Source: CAMYJH01 sp041589735
Lineage (GTDB): Bacteria > Pseudomonadota > Gammaproteobacteria > HK1
NCBI GenBank assembly: GCA_041589735.1
Contig: JBFHVA010000182.1
Coordinates: 1-7,201, forward strand
Length of the DNA stretch: 7,201 nucleotides
Reading direction: 5' to 3'
A model generated the notes under the pieces. That model had not been told where the DNA came from. It did no database searches and saw nothing but the letters and a program-made list of their open reading frames with translations. The translations under genes and the position numbers were made by a program. Below, piece by piece: positions 1-5,336 of the stretch; within the stretch, counting starts at the first letter, position 1; the number at the start of each line of letters is the position of its first letter.

Positions 1-16
1 CTGAAGTGGTGAGGGC

Positions 17-835
17 CTACGCCTTCAATTTGCTTTTTGTCCTCGACACCGGCTTGCGCTGATAAAGCTCGGGTCGGCGTTCCTCGAGATAATTAAACAG
101 GCTTCGCGCGCGTTCGCGCGCATCGAGATCGATATCCGCGATAAGCAATGATTCTGATTCGCCGGCCTGGGCGATAATCTTGCCGTCGGGACCGGCGATG
201 GTGCTCAAGCCCACGTAGTCGAGGTCTCCCTCGGACCCACAGCGGTTGGCATACACCACGAAGATCTGGTCTTCCCAGGCCCGGGCAGGCACCAGAGTAT
301 TGGCAACGAAGTCGTGGGGCTTCGTCAGCGCCGTCGGCACCAGCACCAGGGCGGCGCCGTCGAGCGCCAGGGTCCGGGCCGGCTCCGGAAATTCGATGTC
401 GTAACAGATCAGAATGCCCACGGGCACGCCTTCAAGCTCCGTCACTTCAAGCGCATTCCCGGACGAAAATGAACGGCGCTCGAGGTTGCCGTAGAGGTGA
501 GACTTCCGGTAGTTGGCGAGCGGCCGACCGTTCGAGTCCATGAGCTGGGCCGCGTTATAGATAGCGCCGCCGTCGTTTTCCGCGTAACCGTACAGAATAG
601 CCATGCTGTTTGTTCGGGCAATTTCCGCGGTCCTCTGCGCGGCCGGACCGTCCGAGGCTTCGGCCAGCCGGGCCATGGCCGCAGGCTCCAAGTTGTAGCC
701 GGTGAGATAAAGCTCCGGGCAAACCAACAGGCGCACGCCGAGTCCTGCGGCCTCGGCCGCCTTTTCGGCGAGATGCTCGAGATTCGGTTCGACCATGCCG
801 GTTTTGCCGGATGTTTGCAGGATAGCGATGCGCAT
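17..835 (-). CDS. Carbon-nitrogen hydrolase (nitrilase superfamily), DavA/RamA-like amidase
   Basis: A 272-residue cytoplasmic amidase predicted to hydrolyse a carbon-nitrogen bond of a small amide to acid plus ammonia. The superfamily Glu-Lys-Cys triad is visible: Glu41 in LLVCPELYLTGYN, Lys111 in NYRKSHLYG and the nucleophile Cys144 in GILICYDIEFPE. Length and spacing are normal for a single-domain member. The wording of these motifs, with ADGPAA-type and GAIYN segments, recalls 5-aminopentanamidase (DavA, lysine catabolism) and R-stereoselective amidase (RamA) rather than true nitrilases; this is from memory, so the substrate is not settled. The frame stays open upstream to 1132, but that extension has no family resemblance and runs over the divergent sulfurtransferase gene. 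The ATG at 835 begins the typical MRIAILQ first strand, so it was chosen. Only a weak GAGAA-like ribosome site precedes it. It is read divergently from the sulfurtransferase; its downstream neighbour lies outside the window. Confidence 0.93.
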   Translation of the reverse strand: MRIAILQTSGKTGMVEPNLEHLAEKAAEAAGLGVRLLVCPELYLTGYNLEPAAMARLAEASDGPAAQRTAEIARTNSMAILYGYAENDGGAIYNAAQLMDSNGRPLANYRKSHLYGNLERRSFSSGNALEVTELEGVPVGILICYDIEFPEPARTLALDGAALVLVPTALTKPHDFVANTLVPARAWEDQIFVVYANRCGSEGDLDYVGLSTIAGPDGKIIAQAGESESLLIADIDLDARERARSLFNYLEERRPELYQRKPVSRTKSKLKA

Positions 836-955
836 GGGTGGATTCTCGCGGCAAAGGGGCCTGGAAGGGAAGGGCGGCCGGCAGCGGATGGCAATCGTAA
901 TACGGGATCCCGATAATGGGACGCCTTTCCGAGGCTGTAAACATCCTGTTTGGCA
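836..955. promoter_or_regulatory. Divergent intergenic region between amidase and sulfurtransferase genes
   Basis: This 120-base spacer must hold the promoters for both outward-reading genes. A perfect 10-base palindrome, CGGGATCCCG, lies at 903-912. Directly after it is GATAAT (912-917), a fair -10 hexamer for the plus-strand gene, with TGGCAA (889-894) 17 bases upstream as a poor -35 match. For the minus strand I see only weak -10-like words. The assignment as a regulatory region rests on gene layout; the individual hexamers are tentative. Confidence 0.35.
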
Positions 956-1843
956 ATGAACATGCAGTATCAGCATCGCGACGCCCTCGTTTCCACCCAA
1001 TGGCTCACCGATCATCTCGACGATCCGGATCTCAGGGTCATCGAGTGCACAACCTATCTGAGCTACTTGCCTCCGGGGCACGAGGCGCCCTACCGGGTAG
1101 TGAGCGGCCGGGCGGATTACGAGCAAGGCCACATCAAAGGCGCGGGCTTTCTAGACCTTCAAAACGAGCTCTCGGATCTAAACAGCCCGCCTCATTTGCG
1201 GTTCAAAATGCTTCCCGCGGAAATCCTTGCCGAAGTGCTAGGGCGCCGCGGCATCGGGGATGGCAACCGCGTAGTACTCTATTCCCGCGGCAGAATGGTG
1301 TGGTCCACGCGCGTGTGGTGGATGCTTCGCGCTATCGGCTTTGACGACGCCGCGGTGCTCGACGGGGGCTGGGAGAAATGGGTGCGGGAGCAGAGGCCTA
1401 CCTCCACCGAGCAACCTTCATTCCCGCCGGCGACGCTGACGCCGCGCCCGCGCCCGGAACTGTTCGTTGCCAAAGATGCGGTGCGAACGGCGATGAATGA
1501 CGCAAACGCCTGCCTGGTCAATGCGCTGGAACCCGATTTGCACAGTGGCGAGAATCCGCGATACGGCCGGCCGGGGCGCATACCCGGAAGCGTCAACGTG
1601 CCGTCAGCGTCATTGGTTGAACCGGAATCGAATACTTTCCTACCCGCTGAGCAGGCGGCAGCGAAGTTTCGCAGCGCCGGCGTCGATCCCGCACAGCGCA
1701 CACTCGTCTACTGCGGAGGCGGCATCGCTGCCACGCTGGATGCCTTCGTGCTGCATCAGCTCGGCTATCGCGATCTTTCGGTTTACGATGCGTCCATGAG
1801 CGAATGGGCGCGAGACGACTCGCTGCCCATCGAGACCGATTGA
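956..1843 (+). CDS. Two-domain sulfurtransferase (rhodanese / 3-mercaptopyruvate sulfurtransferase family)
   Basis: A 295-residue tandem rhodanese protein that would move sulfur from a donor such as thiosulfate or 3-mercaptopyruvate to a thiophilic acceptor (cyanide, thiols), probably in the cytoplasm because no signal peptide is seen. The N-terminal, catalytically silent domain covers roughly residues 10-150 (GHIKGAGFLDL, YSRG, WWMLRAIGF, LDGGWEKW). The C-terminal domain, about 170-290, carries the RPGRIPGSVNVP segment, the active-site loop CGGGIAAT with the persulfide cysteine at residue 253, and the family ending DASMSEWARD. The CGGG loop is closer to the CGSG of mercaptopyruvate enzymes than to the CRKG of thiosulfate enzymes, but substrate cannot be fixed from it. 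In the second domain the common LIDAR strand reads LVNAL, so its Asp is Asn here. Possible starts are TTG 950, ATG 956 and ATG 962; none has a good Shine-Dalgarno, and 956 was taken as the first ATG. Confidence 0.93.
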   Translation: MNMQYQHRDALVSTQWLTDHLDDPDLRVIECTTYLSYLPPGHEAPYRVVSGRADYEQGHIKGAGFLDLQNELSDLNSPPHLRFKMLPAEILAEVLGRRGIGDGNRVVLYSRGRMVWSTRVWWMLRAIGFDDAAVLDGGWEKWVREQRPTSTEQPSFPPATLTPRPRPELFVAKDAVRTAMNDANACLVNALEPDLHSGENPRYGRPGRIPGSVNVPSASLVEPESNTFLPAEQAAAKFRSAGVDPAQRTLVYCGGGIAATLDAFVLHQLGYRDLSVYDASMSEWARDDSLPIETD

Positions 1844-1933
1844 AAATTGAACTGGTAATAATTTTTTAGAAAGGTCAGGAGTTCCGACCAGGCAAGAGTC
1901 TCAGCTTTAGAAACGCACCTAGTGGGAATTCAC
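1844..1933 (+). promoter_or_regulatory. AT-rich leader upstream of the cyclase gene
   Basis: Ninety bases separate the sulfurtransferase stop from the cyclase ATG. The first part is AT-rich (TAATAATTTTTTAGAAA, 1856-1872), with TTGAAA at 1840-1845 as a possible -35; no well-spaced consensus pair stands out. An imperfect hairpin, GGTC...GACC, follows at 1873-1889; its T run lies upstream rather than downstream, so it is not a factor-independent terminator for the sulfurtransferase gene. The cyclase may therefore have its own promoter here or be read through; the sequence does not decide. Confidence 0.3.
1924..1928 (+). promoter_or_regulatory. Ribosome binding site that favours the ATG at 1934
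   Basis: GGGAA lies five bases before ATG 1934. The in-frame GTG at 1922 overlaps this purine stretch and has no Shine-Dalgarno of its own, so the ATG is the better cyclase start. Confidence 0.45.
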
Positions 1934-3046
1934 ATGAACTCGCCCAGTCAAGAAGTCGAGCGTTTTGGGTGGCTCGCGAATTGCTCCGCATTGGGCTCTT
2001 TGCTGATGTGTTTTGCTCAGCCTGCGATTGCGATCGCTCTGGTCGGCGTCGGCGTTCTCTCTCAGGATCTGATCCCTCACGTTCAGGCGATTTTCATGTG
2101 GTCTCTAGCGGTGCTGGCTGTCGCCGGCTTGGCGATTGATCGTAAGCACCATCAACAGAAGCTGCCGCTCGTCCTCGCGGTTTGCGGTGTCCTGATCATG
2201 GTCGGTACTCTCTATGTCTATTATGACTGGCGTATTTTGACCCTGGCGTATTTTTTACTGGTTGCATCCGTATTCTTAAATCAAAACGTGGCGCTTCGAA
2301 ATCTGTACCGGAGAGTTCAGGTACAAGCCTTGGAATTAGAAGACTGGAACAAGACACTCGAAAATCGAGTAGCTGAGGAAGTCGAGAAAAACAAACGCCT
2401 TGAGCGATTGAAACGATTCCTTTCGCCGCAGGTTGCCCAAGTGATCGTGGATTCGGGTGATGACAGCGTCCTTTCAAGTCATCGTAAATTCATCGCCACG
2501 GTTTTTTGCGATCTTCGCGGGTTCACATGTTTTTCCGAGAATATCGAGCCGGAAGAAGCCATGGACGTATTGCAGAAATACCATGAGGAAATGGGGAGAC
2601 TTGTTTCAGAGTACGAGGGAACCATCGATCACCGGGCGGGAGACGGGCTCATGGTGATCTTTAATGACCCATTGCCATGTGAGAACCCCGTGCTTCGGGC
2701 AGTGGAAATGGCTATTGCCATGCGGGCGAGAATGGCGGAGCTCACCGCCGAGTGGGCAAAGCGCGGCTATCAGCTGGGTTTCGGTGTGGGCGTCTCGGCG
2801 GGGTATGCGACGCTCGGAATGGTTGGATTTGAAGAGCGCTTTGACTACACGGCAAACGGCAACAGTGTCAATCTGGCTTCGCGGTTTTGCGACGAGGCTC
2901 TAGACGGACAGATAATCATCGGTCAAAACATTCACGCCGAGCTCGAGGATCGAATCGAGGCGAAGCCGCTAGCCGATATTGAGCTTAAGGGCGTCGGCAG
3001 GCCGGTGCGGGCGTTTTCGCTCGTTGAACTGCGAGAGTCGACCTGA
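1934..3046 (+). CDS. Membrane-anchored class III adenylate/guanylate cyclase
   Basis: A 370-residue inner-membrane signalling enzyme predicted to make a cyclic nucleotide (most likely cAMP). Four hydrophobic segments lie near residues 17-43, 50-68, 77-97 and 100-117, followed by a charged coiled coil (about 127-160) leading into the RLKRFLSPQVAQVI linker common before bacterial cyclase domains. The catalytic domain spans about 180-365. Metal-binding aspartates are Asp193 (FCDLRGFT) and Asp237 (RAGDGLMVIFND). The transition-state pair is Asn313 and Arg317 (SVNLASRF). At the purine-specifying positions I read His233 where Lys is usual and Thr306 where Asp is usual. Thr there is typical of class IIIb cyclases, while His is unusual. 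One domain per chain means it should act as a homodimer. The membrane part looks somewhat like the four-helix MerC fold, with a single Cys (MCFAQPA) where MerC has a pair; this is a weak resemblance. GTG 1922 is an alternative start. Activity itself is inferred. Confidence 0.93.
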   Translation: MNSPSQEVERFGWLANCSALGSLLMCFAQPAIAIALVGVGVLSQDLIPHVQAIFMWSLAVLAVAGLAIDRKHHQQKLPLVLAVCGVLIMVGTLYVYYDWRILTLAYFLLVASVFLNQNVALRNLYRRVQVQALELEDWNKTLENRVAEEVEKNKRLERLKRFLSPQVAQVIVDSGDDSVLSSHRKFIATVFCDLRGFTCFSENIEPEEAMDVLQKYHEEMGRLVSEYEGTIDHRAGDGLMVIFNDPLPCENPVLRAVEMAIAMRARMAELTAEWAKRGYQLGFGVGVSAGYATLGMVGFEERFDYTANGNSVNLASRFCDEALDGQIIIGQNIHAELEDRIEAKPLADIELKGVGRPVRAFSLVELREST

Positions 3047-3065
3047 AAAAAACTATGATTTCATG

Positions 3066-3079
3066 AGGAATGAATTCCT
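3066..3079. repeat. Perfect 6-base inverted repeat downstream of the cyclase gene
   Basis: AGGAATGAATTCCT has two six-base arms around a GA centre, 19 bases after the cyclase stop. It could fold as a small transcript-end hairpin (five pairs with a TGAA loop) or be a protein site. No T tract follows. Confidence 0.4.
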
Positions 3080-3137
3080 GGTCACGTAGTGAGACGGGGT
3101 TCATGAGCCCGCGGCGAGAAATTAGTCAATCAATAAC

Positions 3138-3181
3138 GTCTCGATAAGCGAGGGGGCAGACGAGTCCGTTCCTGTCGAGAC
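3138..3181. repeat. Seven-base inverted repeat pair enclosing 30 bases
   Basis: GTCTCGA at 3138-3144 is exactly complementary to TCGAGAC at 3175-3181. A smaller CTCG...CGAG pair lies inside the left part (3140-3152). The arrangement could fold as RNA, but arms this short can occur by chance. Confidence 0.3.
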
Positions 3182-3272
3182 CCACCAATGAAAAATTTTG
3201 ATAGAAGATCGTCTAAGCCGCAGACATCGAGTGAGACATATCACGAACTTTTTCTGACCGAGCGCTTTTCAA

Positions 3273-3599
3273 TCATCTCACTTTCTGAGTCTTCTGAAAT
3301 TCAAAAGCTTCGACACACTCAGGCAGGTCAAGGAACAAGGGGGCTTTGGTGCCGCTACGGGCGCCATAGTCGGCGTAGAATCGCTGGCAATAGTCCGGAT
3401 CTTTAACCTGCTTTGAAATACATTCCTCGATGTACTGTGCTCTTAGCGGAGCGAGTTTCTTTTCTCGGGCAGTTTCGCAGCTGGTGTTCAACTCGTCCAG
3501 CTTGGTCCTGATTTCCTCCCTGGTCAGTTTCTTATCCGCGTGGACGGAAGAGGAAGCGAGCGCGATTAAGAGAGTCGAAACGGCGTGCTTGTATTTCAT
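3273..3599 (-). CDS. Small exported four-cysteine protein of unknown function
   Basis: A 108-residue protein with a clear signal peptide: positive start (MKYKH), hydrophobic core (about 6-16) and an SVHA cleavage motif ending at residue 21, giving a mature periplasmic protein of about 87 residues. The mature part starts charged and likely helical (KKLTREEIRTKLDELN). It contains four cysteines, Cys41, Cys60, Cys71 and Cys95, an even number fitting two disulfides. The tail motif CQRFYADYGAR...PLFLDLPEC looks conserved; I believe similar uncharacterised proteins occur in other gammaproteobacteria, but I cannot name a family. It lies 25 bases downstream of the two-helix membrane protein gene in the same direction, so it is probably the last gene of that operon. 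The ATG has no strong ribosome site (GTTGAG sits right against it), which may mean coupled or weak translation. The opposite-strand frame is rejected because it lacks any protein-like features. Confidence 0.78.
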   Translation of the reverse strand: MKYKHAVSTLLIALASSSVHADKKLTREEIRTKLDELNTSCETAREKKLAPLRAQYIEECISKQVKDPDYCQRFYADYGARSGTKAPLFLDLPECVEAFEFQKTQKVR

Positions 3600-3624
3600 C
3601 TCAACGATTCGAATTCGAGCCGCA

Positions 3625-3867
3625 CTATCTGAGCTTTACCCACAACCAGACAATAAAGGCGATTACCAGTAGTAGAATATTCGTCAAGATGAAATTAAAA
3701 ACAACTTCCTGCAGGTAGCTCGGATTGGAAATAAAATAGTCGGCTAGACCACGGTCGGAGCCCGTCTTGGATGGTGCTATCGGCATCACCAGGGCGATCA
3801 TGAGCGCTGCGCCCTCAGCCAGAAACAGGCCGTGCCAAAAGGTAAATTTCTCGGGTCCGTTACCCAT
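3625..3867 (-). CDS. Small two-helix inner-membrane protein of unknown function
   Basis: An 80-residue protein with two predicted membrane helices, about residues 11-31 (FWHGLFLAEGAALMIALVMP) and 53-77 (rich in Ile, Leu, Val and Phe). They are joined by a polar loop of about 20 residues containing APSKTGSDRG and NPSYLQE. The short basic end (KLR) suggests a cytoplasmic C-terminus, so the N-terminus would also be inside and the loop periplasmic. I do not recognise a named family. Coding is supported by the protein-like pattern of hydrophobic and loop segments and by its place between two co-directional genes: 57 bases after the lipoprotein stop and 25 bases before the small exported protein. 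No good Shine-Dalgarno precedes the ATG. This gene is among the most AT-rich parts of the window; one 60-base line inside it (3661-3720) has about 37% GC by hand count. Confidence 0.75.
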   Translation of the reverse strand: MGNGPEKFTFWHGLFLAEGAALMIALVMPIAPSKTGSDRGLADYFISNPSYLQEVVFNFILTNILLLVIAFIVWLWVKLR

Positions 3868-3924
3868 GAGAGTTGATGTGAAGGAGCGCCTCCAATGCGC
3901 AATAAGAACGTGGTGTCATCATTT

Positions 3925-5241
3925 TCACTTTCGGGTCTTGAAACGGTAAGAAAACTGAGACGGCGCAGTAAGGTTTTCCCTTGCCTGAAAGTGAACTGAA
4001 CTCCATTCAGTCAACCGTTGTTGGCCGTACAGCTCGAAGCGAGCTCTTACCGTCCAAAAATAGCGTGTTGCCCGCAATAATGGTTTGTCGATCCTGTGTG
4101 TCGTTCCGATCAGTCCGCGGCGCTCGTACACAAGTTCTGCGGGAGCGAGATTCCGTTCCCGGGCGATGACGAGATCATAGCGAATGTTCCTTACTCTTTT
4201 CATGTCTTCGGGGGAGGTCTGAACGTCGCTAGGCCGTGGGAATGCCTGCCACTGGAGGTTCGGGCGCAACTCTTTCACAGTTGTCCATGCAATACGGTCG
4301 GTAATGATGTCGTCATCAGTGAGTTGCCCTCGAGTGACTGGATGGATGGGTGCGAGGCCGAAGCCCATCGAGAGCAGGCCGATCCCTTGAGGGCTTTTAT
4401 CTGGAAACGGATAAAGCAAAAACACGCTTTCATAAATGTGGCTTCCAAGTGATTCATAGCCTTTGATCAATGCCTGCTGCAGGCGCTTGCCTTGATTAGA
4501 GGACCAGGTGGAAAGATGGAGATTCTCCCCCACATATTCGTAGTCCTTTGAAAATGCTTCCGAGTTGTCTCGTGAATGCACTAGTCGCACCCGCGACTGC
4601 ATGTAGAGCTGTAAGGAATCGTTGACGCGTGAGCCCCGGAGGCCGACGTGGGTCAGGGTGATTTCCAGGGCCGCGTCAGTGCCCGATACAGCGAGCGGTC
4701 GATAGTCACTGAGTTGCGCCGTCTTGAGCGCTAAGTCCGGCGCCACCGTCACCAGACGGGTGCCACCAGCTTCGGCCGAGGACACAACCTGGTCTCGAAG
4801 CGACTCTGAAATGGCGAGCGCGCTGACCGCATTGGTGGTTGCGGCCTCACCGGCGCGCACATCGTCCCCGCTCGGCGCCGCGGTTGCGCCCACCACACCG
4901 CCAACCGCAGTGGTCACGCCGCACAGGCCGAGCGAGAGAATTGCCAGCGCGCCGCATATCGAGCCGCTACAGCTGCCATCGGCAACCCACGCCATGCAAG
5001 CGACAAGAGCACTGGCAGCGCCAGCAGCCGCACCCTCGCCCTTATTTTGGGGAAATCCTTCAAAGCGTACTTCCGGCGGTCGGCTACCGGCCACCACTGC
5101 CAAGCTATCGAATAAGGCGCGGTGTTCGCTGCTCGCTGCCACCGGCGCCCGAGTCGCGCAACCGGCCTGGATGGCGACAGCGCAGGCAAAGAGTATTGGG
5201 ACAACTCGCGCAATGAAATGTTGGGGTGGCTTGATCTTCAC
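3925..5241 (-). CDS. Predicted outer-membrane lipoprotein with Gly/Ala-rich segment and Fn3-like C-terminus
   Basis: With the GTG start at 5241 this is a 438-residue lipoprotein. A short basic start (VKIKPPQHFIAR) leads to a hydrophobic stretch and the lipobox-like AIQAGC, with Cys28 as the lipidated residue; the -3 position is Gln instead of Leu, a mild deviation. Ala follows Cys, not Asp, so Lol sorting to the outer membrane is expected. Residues 68-122 are Gly/Ala-rich and hydrophobic with four cysteines (82, 91, 96, 107), recalling glycine-zipper segments. After a mixed middle part, the last 120 residues or so (from IAWTTVKELRPNLQW, through YDLVIARE and LVYERRGL, to TRYFWTVRARFEL) read like a fibronectin-III-type beta-sandwich. 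The function is unknown. The frame is open to an ATG at 5328, but that start would place 29 polar residues before the signal peptide. It is divergent from the ABC transporter gene and probably first in an operon with two small envelope genes. Confidence 0.85.
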   Translation of the reverse strand: MKIKPPQHFIARVVPILFACAVAIQAGCATRAPVAASSEHRALFDSLAVVAGSRPPEVRFEGFPQNKGEGAAAGAASALVACMAWVADGSCSGSICGALAILSLGLCGVTTAVGGVVGATAAPSGDDVRAGEAATTNAVSALAISESLRDQVVSSAEAGGTRLVTVAPDLALKTAQLSDYRPLAVSGTDAALEITLTHVGLRGSRVNDSLQLYMQSRVRLVHSRDNSEAFSKDYEYVGENLHLSTWSSNQGKRLQQALIKGYESLGSHIYESVFLLYPFPDKSPQGIGLLSMGFGLAPIHPVTRGQLTDDDIITDRIAWTTVKELRPNLQWQAFPRPSDVQTSPEDMKRVRNIRYDLVIARERNLAPAELVYERRGLIGTTHRIDKPLLRATRYFWTVRARFELYGQQRLTEWSSVHFQARENLTAPSQFSYRFKTRK

Positions 5242-5336
5242 GTGGCGGGGTGAATGGGCAAACGGACGATCGCAAGTATGGCGCGTCCGGTTGTCGTTCG
5301 CGAGCCATTGATCGGCGTTCGGGACCACCTCGCTGT
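5242..5336. promoter_or_regulatory. Divergent intergenic region between lipoprotein operon and ABC transporter
   Basis: With the chosen starts, 95 bases separate the two outward-reading genes and must hold both promoters. For the plus strand, TATGAT (5336-5341) is a five-of-six -10 match, with TTGATC (5308-5313) upstream, but the 22-base spacing is too long for a standard pair. If that -10 is real, ATG 5337 would lie inside the promoter and GTG 5370 would be the transporter start. On the minus strand CATACT (revcomp of 5273-5278 region) is a weak -10 candidate. Confidence 0.3.

Larger units (their letters stand above)
3047..3272. other. Convergent intergenic region with short inverted repeats, no credible gene
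   Basis: These 226 bases lie between the 3' ends of the cyclase gene and the minus-strand operon. They hold a perfect inverted repeat AGGAAT-GA-ATTCCT (3066-3079), an imperfect hairpin GGGTTCATGAGCCC (3097-3110, one G-T pair), an 8-base direct repeat TTCATGAG (3060-3067 and 3100-3107), and a wider inverted repeat GTCTCGA (3138-3144) with TCGAGAC (3175-3181). None is followed by a T run in the right direction, so no classic terminator can be called for either gene. A plus-strand frame from 3188 lacks a ribosome site and runs antisense into the next gene. Confidence 0.4.

Noticed and set aside
836..1132. N-terminal extension of the amidase reading frame (99 residues)
   Set aside because: It runs antisense through the sulfurtransferase gene and the divergent promoter region, has no family resemblance, and the standard MRIAILQ start lies at 835.
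1862..1889. Possible terminator formed by a T run and the GGTC...GACC hairpin after the sulfurtransferase gene
   Set aside because: The T run precedes the hairpin on the plus strand and the minus-strand reading gives no U tract after the stem, so the order is wrong for a factor-independent terminator.
1934..2290. Mercury-resistance (mer) locus suggested by the MerC-like helices
   Set aside because: No merR, merT, merP or merA-like gene is present and the MerC cysteine pair is missing; at most a distant fold resemblance.
3188..3406. Plus-strand 72-residue frame after the cyclase gene
   Set aside because: No ribosome site, low-complexity polar sequence without domain features, and over half is antisense to the better supported exported protein.
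4724..5311. Plus-strand 195-residue frame opposite the lipoprotein
   Set aside because: Ala/Pro/Thr/Arg-rich composition typical of an antisense shadow in GC-rich DNA; the lipoprotein on the other strand has a signal peptide and a domain-like C-terminus.
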